From Pseudomonas svalbardensis (GTDB lineage: Bacteria > Pseudomonadota > Gammaproteobacteria > Pseudomonadales > Pseudomonadaceae), in assembly GCF_030053115.1 (NCBI RefSeq), contig NZ_CP125619.1, forward strand, positions 1,179,001 to 1,243,000: a DNA stretch of 64,000 bases, read 5' to 3'. The first letter of the stretch is position 1. Each line of letters begins with the position of its first letter. The notes beneath the pieces were generated by a model that searched no databases, had not been told where the DNA came from, and saw only the letters and a program-made list of their open reading frames with translations. Made by a program: the position numbers and the translations under genes. Positions 9,499-19,423 of the stretch are shown one piece after another.

Positions 9499-10257
9499 AT
9501 GTCCCTGCGCTTCGCGCTGCTTTTGCTGTTGGCCAGCCTGTGTGCTGGTTGTGTCCTGTCGGGCGATTTCAACCCGATGAAGACCAGCAAGGGCCGCGAT
9601 GAGGCGCGCGTTGCCTATGTGCAGCTGGGCTTGGGGTACTTGCAGCAGGGCATGACCGAACGGGCGAAAGTACCGTTGAAGAAAGCGCTGGATCTGGATG
9701 ACTCGGATCCAGACGCCAACGCTGCGCTGGGTCTGGTATTCCAGGCCGAGATGGAGCCGGAGCTGGCGGATCAGCATTTTCGCAAGGCGCTGTCTTCCCG
9801 CCCCAACGATGCGCGAATCCTGAACAACTACGGCAGTTTTCTTTTCGAAGAGAAACGCTACAAAGAGGCGTATGAGCGCTTTGAACAGGCCGCCGCCGAT
9901 ACCTTGTATCCTGAGCGTTCGCGGGTGTTCGAGAACCTTGGAATGACCGCTTCGAAGCTGGGGCAGCGCGATCTGGCGCAGCAGCAGCTGGAAAAAGCTC
10001 TGCGTTTGAATCGCCAACAGCCACGTGCATTGCTGGAAATGGCTGAGTTGTCCTTCGAAGACAGGCATTATGTGCCCGCGCGTGACTATTACGATCGTTT
10101 TAGCCTGCTCACCGAGCAAAATGCACGTAGTCTATTGCTCGGCGTTCGACTGGCAAAAGTGTTTGATGATCGCGACAAGGCCGCCAGTTTTGGCCTGCAA
10201 CTAAAACGACTCTATCCCGGTACGCCGGAATATCAGCAATACCTGTCGGAGCAATGA
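9499..10257 (+). CDS. pilW: Type IV pilus biogenesis lipoprotein PilW (PilF)
   Basis: Outer-membrane lipoprotein of 252 residues, the pilotin needed for PilQ secretin assembly. A lipoprotein signal ends at the lipobox LCAGC (Cys18). The rest is made of tetratricopeptide repeats (for example AYVQLGLGYLQQGM, DANAALGLVFQAEM, ARILNNYGSFLFEE). Its stop overlaps the rodZ start by 4 bases (ATGA). Confidence 0.93.
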   Translation: MSLRFALLLLLASLCAGCVLSGDFNPMKTSKGRDEARVAYVQLGLGYLQQGMTERAKVPLKKALDLDDSDPDANAALGLVFQAEMEPELADQHFRKALSSRPNDARILNNYGSFLFEEKRYKEAYERFEQAAADTLYPERSRVFENLGMTASKLGQRDLAQQQLEKALRLNRQQPRALLEMAELSFEDRHYVPARDYYDRFSLLTEQNARSLLLGVRLAKVFDDRDKAASFGLQLKRLYPGTPEYQQYLSEQ

Positions 10258-11285
10258 TGAAAGCGGCGCATCCCGAAGTTGTAGCAGCGAATCGCGTTAA
10301 TCCCGGTGAGACTTTGCGCCAGGCTCGCGAAAGCAATGGCTGGTCGCTGGCCGAAGTGGCCCTCAAGCTCAACCTCACCGTAAATTCCCTGAGCAATCTG
10401 GAAGCCGGCGCTTTCGACAAGCTGCCTGGGCATACCTTTGCTCGAGGTTATATTCGCGCCTACGCGAAACTGCTCGGCATGGATCAAACCGTACTGGTCC
10501 AACAGTTCGACCAATCCACCGGCACCGACTCCCAGGGCAGCAACGTTCATAGCCTGGGACGTATCGAAGAGCCGGTTCGGGTTTCCCACACTATTTTGCG
10601 AATTGTCAGCCTGCTGTTGCTGTTCGCAGTGATTGGTGGTGGTTTTGTCTGGTGGCAGGATCAAACCTCATTGCGCACCAAAGACCTGACTAGCCTGAGC
10701 CCGGAACACGTTGAAGTCGAAGGCGCTGACGGCACCACCCAGATCCATCCGCTGGACGAGCCGGAAGACCAGGCCGTCGCGGAAGGTCAGGCTGAAGGCA
10801 CAACCGCTCTTGCGTTGCCGCAATCCGAGACTTCGAGTGAAGCACCGGCCGAAGCTGAAGCGACTGCGCCTGCTGCACCGGTTGCTACAGCGCCAACACC
10901 CGCTGCACCTGCGCATAGCACTGCTCCGGTTGTCGCGACTCCGGCCGCGACATCCCCCACTGCTCCTGTTGTATCGACCCCGCCTGCGAGCGCTTCGGTT
11001 ACTCCGACCATCCCCGCTCCAGCAGCGGCTGCTCCGGTCGCTGGCCAGGGTCAGGTTCAACTGCAATTCACTGCCGATTGCTGGACGCAAGTGACCGATG
11101 GCAGCGGTAAAGTGCTGTTGAGCGGTCTCAAGCGTAAAGGCGAAAACGTTTCCGTGAGCGGCAAGCCACCGTTTTCCGTGCGTCTGGGCTTCGCCCGTGG
11201 CGCGCAGGTCAGCTACAACGGGCAGGTGGTTGATGTCGCTCCGTTCACCAGTGGCGAGACTGCTCGCCTGAAGTTGGGTCAATAA
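10254..11285 (+). CDS. rodZ: Cytoskeletal shape protein RodZ
   Basis: Bitopic inner-membrane protein (343 residues) that links MreB to the elongation complex. It has an N-terminal HTH_25-type domain (about 16-85), one transmembrane helix (about 113-133, ILRIVSLLLLFAVIGGG), a long Pro/Ala/Thr-rich periplasmic linker (about 185-265) and a C-terminal DUF4115 domain (about 268-343). Starts with two consecutive ATGs at 10254 and 10257; the first overlaps the pilW stop. Followed by ispG after 3 bp. Confidence 0.93.
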   Translation: MMKAAHPEVVAANRVNPGETLRQARESNGWSLAEVALKLNLTVNSLSNLEAGAFDKLPGHTFARGYIRAYAKLLGMDQTVLVQQFDQSTGTDSQGSNVHSLGRIEEPVRVSHTILRIVSLLLLFAVIGGGFVWWQDQTSLRTKDLTSLSPEHVEVEGADGTTQIHPLDEPEDQAVAEGQAEGTTALALPQSETSSEAPAEAEATAPAAPVATAPTPAAPAHSTAPVVATPAATSPTAPVVSTPPASASVTPTIPAPAAAAPVAGQGQVQLQFTADCWTQVTDGSGKVLLSGLKRKGENVSVSGKPPFSVRLGFARGAQVSYNGQVVDVAPFTSGETARLKLGQ

Positions 11286-11288
11286 GTC

Positions 11289-12398
11289 ATGCACGGCGAA
11301 TCTCCAATCAAACGTCGCGAATCCCGCAAGATCTGGGTCGGTAACGTGCCCGTTGGCGGCGATGCGCCTATCGCTGTGCAGAGCATGACCAACAGCGACA
11401 CCAATGACGTCGCGGCCACCGTGGCCCAGATCAATCGTCTGGAAGCGGCTGGCGTCGATATCGTGCGAATTTCCGTGCCCGACATGGATGCCGCTGAAGC
11501 CTTCGGCAAGATCAAGAAGCTGGTCAAAGTACCTTTGGTTGCCGACATTCACTTCGACTACAAGATCGCTCTGCGCGTAGCCGAACTGGGCGTTGACTGC
11601 CTGCGCATCAATCCGGGCAACATTGGTCGCGAAGACCGCGTGCGTGCGGTAGTCAATGCCGCCCGTGATCGCGGGATTCCGATCCGCATCGGCGTGAACG
11701 CCGGTTCCCTGGAAAAAGACCTGCAAAAGAAATACGGCGAGCCGACTCCGGCTGCGCTGGTTGAATCTGCCCTGCGTCACGTCGAGCACCTCGAGCGTCT
11801 GAACTTCCAGGACTTCAAGGTCAGCGTGAAAGCCTCCGACGTGTTCATGGCCGTCGCCGCTTACCGCTTGCTGGCCAAGGAAATCGTTCAGCCGCTGCAC
11901 CTGGGCATCACCGAAGCCGGTGGTTTGCGTTCAGGCACGGTGAAATCCGCCGTGGGCCTCGGTATGCTGCTCGCCGAAGGGATTGGCGATACTATTCGCA
12001 TCTCGTTGGCGGCCGACCCGGTCGAGGAAGTGAAAGTCGGCTACGACATTCTCAAATCCCTGCATCTGCGTTCCCGTGGCATCAACTTCATCGCCTGCCC
12101 GAGCTGCTCGCGGCAGAACTTCGATGTGGTCAAAACCATGAACGAGCTGGAAGGGCGCCTTGAAGACCTGCTGGTGCCATTGGATGTTGCGGTCATTGGT
12201 TGCGTGGTCAACGGACCGGGCGAAGCCAAGGAAGCCCACATCGGCTTGACCGGCGGCACGCCAAACCTGATTTACATCGACGGCAAGCCGTCGCAGAAAC
12301 TGTCGAATGACAATCTGGTGGATGAGCTTGAACGCTTGATCCGTCAGAAAGCGGCCGAAAAGGTCGAAGCTGACGCAGCAGTCATTGCGCGCGGCTAA
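11289..12398 (+). CDS. ispG: 4-hydroxy-3-methylbut-2-en-1-yl diphosphate synthase IspG
   Basis: [4Fe-4S] enzyme of the non-mevalonate isoprenoid pathway that converts MEcPP to HMBPP (369 residues). The N-terminal TIM barrel includes [12 protein letters not shown]. The C-terminal cluster domain shows ACPSCSRQ and [10 protein letters not shown], which supply the three cluster cysteines. Being an Fe-S enzyme, it depends on the isc genes upstream. Operon with rodZ and hisS. Confidence 0.96.
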   Translation: MHGESPIKRRESRKIWVGNVPVGGDAPIAVQSMTNSDTNDVAATVAQINRLEAAGVDIVRISVPDMDAAEAFGKIKKLVKVPLVADIHFDYKIALRVAELGVDCLRINPGNIGREDRVRAVVNAARDRGIPIRIGVNAGSLEKDLQKKYGEPTPAALVESALRHVEHLERLNFQDFKVSVKASDVFMAVAAYRLLAKEIVQPLHLGITEAGGLRSGTVKSAVGLGMLLAEGIGDTIRISLAADPVEEVKVGYDILKSLHLRSRGINFIACPSCSRQNFDVVKTMNELEGRLEDLLVPLDVAVIGCVVNGPGEAKEAHIGLTGGTPNLIYIDGKPSQKLSNDNLVDELERLIRQKAAEKVEADAAVIARG

Positions 12399-12422
12399 GT
12401 CGAACGAATTTAAGGATTTATA

Positions 12423-13712
12423 GTGAGCAAGTCTCTGCAAGCCATACGTGGCATGAACGACATCCTGCCCGAGCAGACTCCCCTGTGGCGTCATTTCGAA
12501 GGCACCGTTTCGCGTTTGCTGGATAACTACGGTTACAAACAGATCCGCATGCCGATCGTCGAGTTCACCGAGCTGTTCAAGCGCTCCATCGGTGAAGTAA
12601 CCGACATCGTCGAGAAAGAGATGTACACCTTCGACGACCGCAACGGCGACTCCCTGACCCTGCGCCCTGAAGGCACGGCGGCCTGTGTGCGTGCGGTGCT
12701 TGAGCACGGCATCACCGGCGGTGGCCAGGTGCAGAAACTCTGGTACATCGGCCCGATGTTCCGCCACGAACGTCCGCAGAAAGGCCGTTATCGCCAGTTC
12801 CACCAGATCGGTTGCGAAGTCTTCAACCTAGATGGTCCGGACATCGATGCCGAGCTGATCGTGCTGACCTGGCGCCTGTGGGGCGAGCTGGGCATCCGTG
12901 ATGCGGTCAAGCTCGAACTCAACAGCCTCGGCACTGCCGAGTCCCGCGGTCGTTATCGCGAAGCGCTGGTCGAATTCCTTTCGGCCCGCCTGGACAAGCT
13001 GGACGAAGACAGCCAGCGCCGTCTGAAAACCAACCCTTTGCGGGTTCTGGATACCAAGAACGCCGACACTCAAGCGGTCCTGGTCGACGCGCCGAAAATG
13101 GCCGACTACCTCGACGAAGAATCCCGCGTGCACTTCGAGGGCCTGAAGGCTCGCCTGGACGCCGCCGGCATTCCTTACGTGATCAACCCGAAGCTGGTTC
13201 GCGGGCTGGATTACTACAGCAAGACCGTTTTCGAATGGGTCACCGACCAGTTGGGCGCCCAAGGCACCGTGTGTGCCGGCGGTCGTTACGACGGTCTGGT
13301 GGAGCAGATGGGCGGCAAGCCGACCTCGGGCGTTGGTTTTGCCATGGGCATCGAGCGCCTGGTGCTGCTGCTTGAAACCCTGGAGCAGATCCCGGAAGAG
13401 ATTTCCCGTCAGGTCGACGTTTACCTCTGCGCCTTCGGTGAAGCCGCCGAGCTGGCCGGTCTGACCCTGAGTGAACGTGTTCGTGATCAATTGCCCAACC
13501 TGCGCCTGCAAGTGAATGCCGGCGCCGGCAGCTTCAAAAGCCAATTCAAGAAAGCCGACAAGAGCGGTGCGTTGTACGCGCTAATCCTCGGTGACGACGA
13601 AATGGCCCAGCAAGTGGTAGGTTTCAAACCCCTGCGTGGCCAGGGCGAACAACAAAGCATTGCCTGGGATGCGCTTGCTGCACACCTGGCCACCTGCGTC
13701 GTGCAGGGTTGA
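12423..13712 (+). CDS. hisS: Histidyl-tRNA synthetase HisS
   Basis: Class II aminoacyl-tRNA synthetase of 429 residues. Motif 2 region [18 protein letters not shown] lies near residue 120. The histidine-specific signatures [15 protein letters not shown] and [13 protein letters not shown] follow near 260-295, and the anticodon-binding domain occupies the C-terminal third. GTG start at 12423, giving [18 protein letters not shown], the family N-terminus. Confidence 0.97.
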   Translation: MSKSLQAIRGMNDILPEQTPLWRHFEGTVSRLLDNYGYKQIRMPIVEFTELFKRSIGEVTDIVEKEMYTFDDRNGDSLTLRPEGTAACVRAVLEHGITGGGQVQKLWYIGPMFRHERPQKGRYRQFHQIGCEVFNLDGPDIDAELIVLTWRLWGELGIRDAVKLELNSLGTAESRGRYREALVEFLSARLDKLDEDSQRRLKTNPLRVLDTKNADTQAVLVDAPKMADYLDEESRVHFEGLKARLDAAGIPYVINPKLVRGLDYYSKTVFEWVTDQLGAQGTVCAGGRYDGLVEQMGGKPTSGVGFAMGIERLVLLLETLEQIPEEISRQVDVYLCAFGEAAELAGLTLSERVRDQLPNLRLQVNAGAGSFKSQFKKADKSGALYALILGDDEMAQQVVGFKPLRGQGEQQSIAWDALAAHLATCVVQG

Positions 13713-13752
13713 AGCTGTCAAACAGCCGATTTAGCGATTAAGGAGTATTGGG

Positions 13753-14394
13753 GTGTCGAGTACCGAAGACGAACAGCTGTCGGATTTGAAGGACTGGTGG
13801 ACACGCAACGGCAAGCCCCTGGTCACTGGCGGCCTGTTGGCGCTGGTCATCGTGTTCGGCTGGCAGGCCTTTCAAAAGTATCAGAGCAATCAGTCGCAAG
13901 GCGCCTCGATGCTCTATCAGCAACTGCTGGAAACCACGCTGACGCCAGACGGCAAGCCTGATGCCGCCCGTGTTGCGGACCTGGCCGGCAAGCTCAACAG
14001 CGAGTTCGGCGGTAGCGCTTACGCGCAGTACGGCAGCCTGTTCGTGGCAAAAGTCGCGGTCGACAGCGGCAAGCTGGATGACGCAGCCAGCGAGCTGAAA
14101 GCCATTGTTGCCAAACCGGCCAACCCGGCGTTGGGCGAAATTGCTCGTCAGCGTCTGGCACAGGTGCTGGCCGCGCAGAACAAGGCCGATGAAGCCTTGA
14201 AACTGCTCGAAGGCGATGCCGATAAAGCATTCCTGGCCACTCGCGAAGAACTCAAAGGCGACCTGCTGGTGCAGTTGGGTCGTACCGACGAAGCGAACAC
14301 GGCGTATCAAAAAGCCAAGGCAGCACTGTCGGATGAAGCGGCAGTGGGTGGCCTACAAATCAAGCTGGACGACCTGGCCAAAGGGGATGCGTGA
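13753..14394 (+). CDS. yfgM: YfgM-family ancillary SecYEG translocon / tetratricopeptide protein
   Basis: A 213-residue protein with a cytoplasmic N-terminus, one transmembrane helix (about 22-40, PLVTGGLLALVIVFGW) and a periplasmic helical-repeat domain. The family, placed between hisS and bamB, associates with PpiD at the Sec translocon (known for E. coli). GTG start at 13753 preceded by AAGGAG. Its stop overlaps the bamB start region. Confidence 0.88.
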   Translation: MSSTEDEQLSDLKDWWTRNGKPLVTGGLLALVIVFGWQAFQKYQSNQSQGASMLYQQLLETTLTPDGKPDAARVADLAGKLNSEFGGSAYAQYGSLFVAKVAVDSGKLDDAASELKAIVAKPANPALGEIARQRLAQVLAAQNKADEALKLLEGDADKAFLATREELKGDLLVQLGRTDEANTAYQKAKAALSDEAAVGGLQIKLDDLAKGDA

Positions 14395-15538
14395 CGTGAT
14401 TCGTTGGAAACATGCAGCATTGCTGGCTCTGGCCATATTGGCCGCGGGTTGCAGCAGCAACAGCAAAAAAGAACTGCCACCGGCCGAGTTGACCGACTTC
14501 AAAGAAGAAGTGGTTCTGCAAAAGCAGTGGAGTCGTTCGATCGGTGACGGTCAGGGCGAATCGTACAACATGCTGGTTCCGGCGATCGATGGCGATACCA
14601 TCTATGCCGCCGACGTCACCGGTGTGGTGATGGCGATGGATCGCAGCAATGGCGACGTCAAATGGAAGAAAGATCTCGAACTGCCTGTTTCCGGTGCCGT
14701 CGGCGTGAGTTACGGTTTGCTCCTGATCGGTACGGTCAAGGGTGAAATCGTTGCCCTGGACGCCATCAATGGTGAAGAGAAATGGCGCGCTCGCGTGTCC
14801 AGTGAAGTCCTCGCACCGCCGGTCAACAACGGTGATGTCGTTGTCGTTCAGACTCAGGATGACCGTCTGATCGGTCTGGATGCCGCTACTGGCACCCAGC
14901 GCTGGTTGTATGACAGCACTCCAGCGGTATTGACCCTGCGCGGCACCAGCGCGCCGATCGTCACCAACCGCCTCGCGGTGGCTGGCCTGTCGACCGGTAA
15001 AGTGGTCGCTCTCGATATTTCCAACGGCGTGCCGGTGTGGGAACAACGTGTAGCAATTCCACAAGGTCGTTCGGAACTGGAGCGCGTTGTCGATATCGAT
15101 GGTGGCCTGCTGCTGTCCGGCGGTACGCTGTATGTCGCCAGCTATCAGGGTCGCGTTGCGGCACTGGATCTGGAAAGCGGTCGTCAGCTCTGGCAGCGTG
15201 ATGCTTCCAGCTATGCCGGTGTCGCCCAGGGTTTTGGCAGCGTCTACGTGAGCCTGTCTTCGGGCACCGTTGAAGGCGTCGACGAACGTTCCACCACAGC
15301 TTTGTGGAGCAACGATTCGCTGGCCCGTCGTCAACTGTCGGCTCCGGAAGTGTTCTCCAGCTATGTTGCTGTCGGTGATATGGAAGGTTACCTGCATCTG
15401 CTGAGCCAGGTGGACGGTCGTTTCGTCGGCCGCGAGCGCATCGACAGCGACGGCCTGCGTGCCCGTCCGCTGGTGGTGGGTGACACGATTTATCTGTATG
15501 GCAACAGTGGCAAGCTGGAAGCCCTGACCATTAAGTAA
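14387..15538 (+). CDS. bamB: Outer-membrane protein assembly factor BamB
   Basis: Lipoprotein of the BAM complex, an eight-bladed beta-propeller that assists outer-membrane beta-barrel insertion. The lipobox ends LAAGC, and PQQ-like propeller repeats follow (IDGDTIYAADVTGVVMAMD, LLIGTVKGEIVALDAINGE, LYVASYQGRVAALDLESG). The start is ATG 14387 (383 residues) overlapping the yfgM stop; GTG 14396 (380 residues) is an equally possible start and also gives a good signal peptide. Confidence 0.93.
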   Translation: MRDVIRWKHAALLALAILAAGCSSNSKKELPPAELTDFKEEVVLQKQWSRSIGDGQGESYNMLVPAIDGDTIYAADVTGVVMAMDRSNGDVKWKKDLELPVSGAVGVSYGLLLIGTVKGEIVALDAINGEEKWRARVSSEVLAPPVNNGDVVVVQTQDDRLIGLDAATGTQRWLYDSTPAVLTLRGTSAPIVTNRLAVAGLSTGKVVALDISNGVPVWEQRVAIPQGRSELERVVDIDGGLLLSGGTLYVASYQGRVAALDLESGRQLWQRDASSYAGVAQGFGSVYVSLSSGTVEGVDERSTTALWSNDSLARRQLSAPEVFSSYVAVGDMEGYLHLLSQVDGRFVGRERIDSDGLRARPLVVGDTIYLYGNSGKLEALTIK

Positions 15539-15555
15539 AGGTTTGACTATGCTTG

Positions 15556-15652
15556 GGGTTAACCCCCAGGCAGCCCCGTTTGACGGGGTTCGCAGCGCCC
15601 TCAAGCGCTGCCCCGAGCACCAGCCGCTGCCTCGCAGCGGCTTTTGTATTTT
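15556..15652 (+). terminator. Cluster of four hairpins ending in a terminator, bamB-der gap
   Basis: Four consecutive self-complementary elements fill this gap: GGGGTTAACCCC, CCCCGT-TTG-ACGGGG, CAGCGC-CCTCAA-GCGCTG and AGCCGCTGC-CTC-GCAGCGGCT. The last (15622-15642) has a perfect 9-bp stem and runs into TTTTGTATTTT, an intrinsic terminator. The other three lack T-runs. They may be a structured leader of der or the end of the bamB message. Confidence 0.6.
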
Positions 15653-15677
15653 CTGAAATAACGAAGTGGAGAGCCGC

Positions 15678-17147
15678 ATGGTTCCCGTAATCGCCCTGGT
15701 GGGCCGACCGAACGTCGGCAAGTCCACCTTGTTCAACCGCCTGACCAGGACTCGCGACGCCATCGTCGGCGACTTGTCCGGTCTGACCCGTGATCGCCAA
15801 TACGGTGAGGCCAAGTGGCAAGGGCGTTCCTACATTCTGGTCGACACCGGCGGTATCTCCGGTGACGAGCACGGTATGGACGAAAAAATGGCCGAGCAGT
15901 CGCTGCTGGCCATTGAAGAAGCGGATGTCGTTCTGTTCCTGGTAGATGCCAAGGCTGGTTTTACCGCCGCCGACCAGATGATCGCCGAGCATTTGCGCAA
16001 ACGTAACAAGCGTTCTTACGTGGTTGCCAACAAGGTCGACAACATCGACCCTGAAATGGCCCGCGCCGAATTCGCCCCGTTGGGCATGGGCCACGCGATT
16101 CCGATCGCCGGTGCCCACGGTCGTGGCATCACCCAGATGCTGGAAATCGCGCTGAGCACCTTCCCGAAAGACGATGACGAGCTGGAAGAAGGCGAGGAAG
16201 AGATCGTTGCCGAAGGCGAGGAAGCCAAGCGCATTCCTGGCCCGAGCGAAAAAGACGGGATCAAGATCGCGATCATCGGCCGCCCGAACGTCGGCAAGTC
16301 GACCCTGGTCAACCGTATGCTCGGTGAAGACCGGGTAATCGTTTATGACGAGCCCGGCACCACCCGCGACAGTATCTACATCCCGTTCGAGCGTAACGAC
16401 GAGAAGTACACGCTGATCGACACCGCCGGTGTGCGCAAGCGCGGCAAGATCCACGAAGAAGTTGAAAAGTTCTCCGTGGTCAAGACCCTGCAAGCGATCA
16501 AAGACGCCAACGTGGTGATCTTTGTGATGGACGCCCGCGAAGGCGTGGTCGATCACGATCTCAACCTGCTGGGCTTCGCCATTGAGTCGGGTCGTGCGCT
16601 GGTGATCGCGATCAACAAGTGGGACGGCATGACGCCGAGCGAGCGCGACTTCGTGAAGGTCGAGCTGCAACGTCGACTGTTCTTCGTTGACTACGCCGAC
16701 ATTCACTTCATCTCGGCCCTGCACGGCACGGGCGTGGGCAACCTCTACGCCTCCGTACAGAACTCGTTCAAGTCTGCGGTCACCCGCTGGCCAACCAACC
16801 GCCTGACCACGATTCTGGAAGATGCGGTCGGTGAGCACGCGCCACCGATGGTCAACAACCGCCGGATCAAGCTGCGTTACGCCCACTTGGGTGGTGCCAA
16901 CCCGCCGATCATCGTGATTCACGGTAACCAGATCGAGAAGGTGCCGAAGTCTTACGTTCGTTACCTGGAAAACACTTACCGTCGTGTCTTGAAGCTGGTC
17001 GGTACGCCGATCCGCATCGAGTTCAAGGGCGGCGAGAACCCGTACGAAGGCAACAAGAACTCGCTCACCGACCGTCAGGTCAACAAGAAGCGTCGCATGA
17101 TGTCGCACCACAAGAAAGCCGACAAGAAGCGTAGAGACAAGCGCTGA
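15678..17147 (+). CDS. der: Ribosome biogenesis GTPase Der (EngA)
   Basis: Essential GTPase of 489 residues needed for 50S assembly. It contains two tandem G domains, each with a P-loop: [12 protein letters not shown] near residue 8 and [12 protein letters not shown] near residue 205. DTGG/DTAG and NKVD/NKWD motifs accompany them, and a KH-like C-terminal domain follows. A Glu-rich stretch links the G domains ([12 protein letters not shown]). Start at ATG 15678; a GTG 12 bases upstream is less likely. Confidence 0.97.
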   Translation: MVPVIALVGRPNVGKSTLFNRLTRTRDAIVGDLSGLTRDRQYGEAKWQGRSYILVDTGGISGDEHGMDEKMAEQSLLAIEEADVVLFLVDAKAGFTAADQMIAEHLRKRNKRSYVVANKVDNIDPEMARAEFAPLGMGHAIPIAGAHGRGITQMLEIALSTFPKDDDELEEGEEEIVAEGEEAKRIPGPSEKDGIKIAIIGRPNVGKSTLVNRMLGEDRVIVYDEPGTTRDSIYIPFERNDEKYTLIDTAGVRKRGKIHEEVEKFSVVKTLQAIKDANVVIFVMDAREGVVDHDLNLLGFAIESGRALVIAINKWDGMTPSERDFVKVELQRRLFFVDYADIHFISALHGTGVGNLYASVQNSFKSAVTRWPTNRLTTILEDAVGEHAPPMVNNRRIKLRYAHLGGANPPIIVIHGNQIEKVPKSYVRYLENTYRRVLKLVGTPIRIEFKGGENPYEGNKNSLTDRQVNKKRRMMSHHKKADKKRRDKR

Positions 17148-17188
17148 TTGTAGACTTGCCTGGCTCCTGTCCCACAGGATCGGGTTCC

Positions 17189-17217
17189 AAAAAGGGCGCT
17201 TAAGGCGCCCTTTTTTT
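17189..17217 (+). terminator. Intrinsic terminator after der
   Basis: AAAAAGGGCGC (17189-17199), loop TTAAG, GCGCCCTTTTT: perfect 11-bp stem followed by T7. It ends the der transcript and separates it from the aminotransferase gene. Confidence 0.9.
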
Positions 17218-17290
17218 ATGGGCGCCGTTTGGGCTATCCTCGGCTCTCCCGCGCCGCCGTTAGCGCCGGGTGTAGAGCAGGGAATCACCG

Positions 17291-18439
17291 ATGATCACCA
17301 GTAAGCTGCCGAATGTCGGCATCACTATCTTCACTCAGATGTCTCAGCTCGCGGCGCAAACCGGGGCGCTGAACCTGTCCCAGGGTTTTCCCGATTTCGA
17401 TGCGCCGCAGGCCCTGTGCGATGCGGTCGGTCGGCATATCGCCAGTGGCCACAACCAGTATTCGCCGATGACCGGCCTTCCTGCATTGCGTCAGCAGATT
17501 GCGGCGAAGATCGCCCGCAGCTACGGCGTCAATGTGGATGCCGACCATGAAGTGACAGTCACGCCCGGTGCAACTCAGGCGATCTTTTGCGCCATTCAGG
17601 CGGTTATCCACAGCGGCGACGAAGTGATTGTTTTCGATCCGGCCTACGACAGTTATGAGCCCTCAGTTGAGCTGGCCGGGGGGCGCTGCGTTCATGTGCA
17701 GTTGGGCCTGAATGACTTCGACATCGACTTCCAGAAGCTGGGTGAAGCCATTACCCCACGCACGCGGATGATCATCCTCAACACTCCACATAACCCAAGC
17801 GGCGCGCTGATCAGTCGTGCCGAGCTGGATCAACTGGCGGCTTTGATTCGCGACCGCGACATCTATGTCATCAGCGATGAGGTCTACGAACACCTGGTGT
17901 TCGATGGCGTGCCCCACGTCAGCGTGCTGAATCACCAAGAGCTGTATCAGCGAGCATTCGTGGTCAGCTCCTTCGGCAAGACCTATCACGTCACTGGCTG
18001 GAAAACCGGCTACGTGGTCGCACCGCCGGCCCTCACCGCCGAGCTGCGCAAGGTTCACCAATACGTCAGTTTCTGCGGCGTCACACCGCTGCAATATGCC
18101 TTGGCCGACTTCATGGCCGAGCACCCGGAACACGTCGAAGAACTGCCGGCTTTCTATCAGGCCAAGCGCGATCTGTTCTGCGATTTGCTGGCGCCGTCTC
18201 GCTTCAGTTTCACCCGAGTGGCCGGCACGTATTTCCAATTGGTCGATTACTCGCAGATCCGCCCGGACCTCAATGACGTCGAGATGGCGTTGTGGATGAC
18301 CCGCGAACATGGCGTGGCGAGCATCCCGATCTCGGTGTTCTACCAGACCCCACCCGAAGGCCAGCGCCTGGTGCGCCTGTGCTTCGCCAAACGCGAGGAG
18401 ACCCTGCGTGAAGCAGCGGCAAAACTATGCGTGATCTGA
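17291..18439 (+). CDS. PLP-dependent aminotransferase (YbdL/glutamine transaminase-like)
   Basis: Fold type I aminotransferase of 382 residues. Family marks are LNLSQGFPDF near the N-terminus, GATQAIF, NTPHNPSGA, the ISDEVYEHLVF aspartate and the PLP lysine in SSFGKTYHVTGWKTGY. Closest in character to E. coli YbdL, which prefers methionine and related amino acids. The next gene is an omega-amidase overlapping by 13 bp. Such pairs form a glutamine transaminase/omega-amidase pathway that makes amino acids such as methionine from their keto acids (established for other bacteria and eukaryotes). Substrate here is inference. Confidence 0.87.
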   Translation: MITSKLPNVGITIFTQMSQLAAQTGALNLSQGFPDFDAPQALCDAVGRHIASGHNQYSPMTGLPALRQQIAAKIARSYGVNVDADHEVTVTPGATQAIFCAIQAVIHSGDEVIVFDPAYDSYEPSVELAGGRCVHVQLGLNDFDIDFQKLGEAITPRTRMIILNTPHNPSGALISRAELDQLAALIRDRDIYVISDEVYEHLVFDGVPHVSVLNHQELYQRAFVVSSFGKTYHVTGWKTGYVVAPPALTAELRKVHQYVSFCGVTPLQYALADFMAEHPEHVEELPAFYQAKRDLFCDLLAPSRFSFTRVAGTYFQLVDYSQIRPDLNDVEMALWMTREHGVASIPISVFYQTPPEGQRLVRLCFAKREETLREAAAKLCVI

Positions 18440-19218
18440 GTGCGCTACCCAATCTGAACATCGCGCTGATCCAGACCACCCTGGCGTGGCACGATCGTCA
18501 GGCCAATCTGGAGCATTTCGAGCCGTTGCTGGAACAGGCTCGCGGCGCTGACCTGATCATTTTGCCGGAGATGTTCACCACCGGTTTCTCGATGGAGTCC
18601 AAGACCCTCGCCGAATCGGAAAACGGTCCGACCAGCAAATGGCTGCGGGTTCAGGCAGCGAAACTCGATGCGGTGATCACCGGCAGCGTGATCGTCCAGG
18701 CGGCTGACGGCAGCCATCGCAATCGCCTGTTGTGGGCGCGGCCGGACGGGGAGGTGTGGCACTACGACAAGCGCCATCTGTTCCGCATGGCCGGCGAACA
18801 CAACCACTTCACCCCCGGCGAGCGTCAGGTGCAGTTCGAACTCAAGGGCTGGCGAGTGCGTCCGCTGATTTGCTACGACCTGCGCTTCCCGGTCTGGAGC
18901 CGCGATGCTCAGGACACCGATTTGCTGCTGTACACCGCCAACTGGCCGGGGGCACGGCGTCAGCACTGGAACCGTTTGCTGCCAGCACGGGCGATCGAAA
19001 ATCTCTGCTACGTGGCGGCTGTGAATCGCATTGGTACTGACGGCAAAGGTTTTGCGTATACCGGCGACAGCCAGGTGCTGGACTTCCAGGGGGAGACGTT
19101 ACTCAGTGCGGGCGAAGCCGATGGCGTGTTTCAGGTCGTTCTGAACGCTGCAGATCTTCAGGCTTATAGAACTCGCTTTCCAGCGAATCTGGACGCCGAT
19201 ACCTTCGAGTTCACCTGA
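18427..19218 (+). CDS. Omega-amidase, YafV-type nitrilase-family amidohydrolase
   Basis: Carbon-nitrogen hydrolase of 263 residues with the catalytic triad Glu48 (LPEMFTTGF), Lys115 (YDKRHLF) and Cys149 (LICYDLRFP). YafV/NIT2 enzymes hydrolyse 2-oxoglutaramate, the product of glutamine transamination, to 2-oxoglutarate and ammonia. The 13-bp overlap with the aminotransferase gene strongly suggests translation coupling and shared function. Confidence 0.88.
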   Translation: MRDLSALPNLNIALIQTTLAWHDRQANLEHFEPLLEQARGADLIILPEMFTTGFSMESKTLAESENGPTSKWLRVQAAKLDAVITGSVIVQAADGSHRNRLLWARPDGEVWHYDKRHLFRMAGEHNHFTPGERQVQFELKGWRVRPLICYDLRFPVWSRDAQDTDLLLYTANWPGARRQHWNRLLPARAIENLCYVAAVNRIGTDGKGFAYTGDSQVLDFQGETLLSAGEADGVFQVVLNAADLQAYRTRFPANLDADTFEFT

Positions 19219-19244
19219 AATTGTCGTTGCCTGACCTGCCGTCA

Positions 19245-19334
19245 TCGCGAGCAGGCTCGCTCCCACAGTAGATCGTGTGAACCCCCAATTTTGTGTTCAT
19301 CCAAAACCCAATGTGGGAGCGAGCCTGCTCGCGA
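19245..19334. repeat. Inverted pair of REP sequences
   Basis: Two 23-bp copies of the REP core face each other: 19245-19267 (reverse) and 19312-19334 (forward, TGTGGGAGCGAGCCTGCTCG plus CGA). Spacer 44 bp. They lie between the ends of the convergent yafV-like gene and leuA. Confidence 0.9.
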
Positions 19335-19373
19335 TGAGGCCATGACAGGCGACACAAAAAATACAGGCAAACA

Positions 19374-19407
19374 AAAAGGCCCCGAGGTTCTCACCCTGGG
19401 GCCTTTT
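19374..19407. terminator. Bidirectional terminator after leuA
   Basis: AAAAGGCCCC (19374-19383) and GGGGCCTTTT (19398-19407) form a perfect 10-bp stem with A and T runs on both sides. It ends leuA on the minus strand and can also stop transcription arriving from the plus-strand genes. Confidence 0.9.
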
Positions 19408-19423
19408 GCATTTCAGCGAAGGC

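Noticed and set aside
14216..14386. Upstream start for bamB giving 440 codons
   Set aside because: It would overlap yfgM by 179 bp and hide the lipoprotein signal; the start at 14387 gives a normal lipobox.
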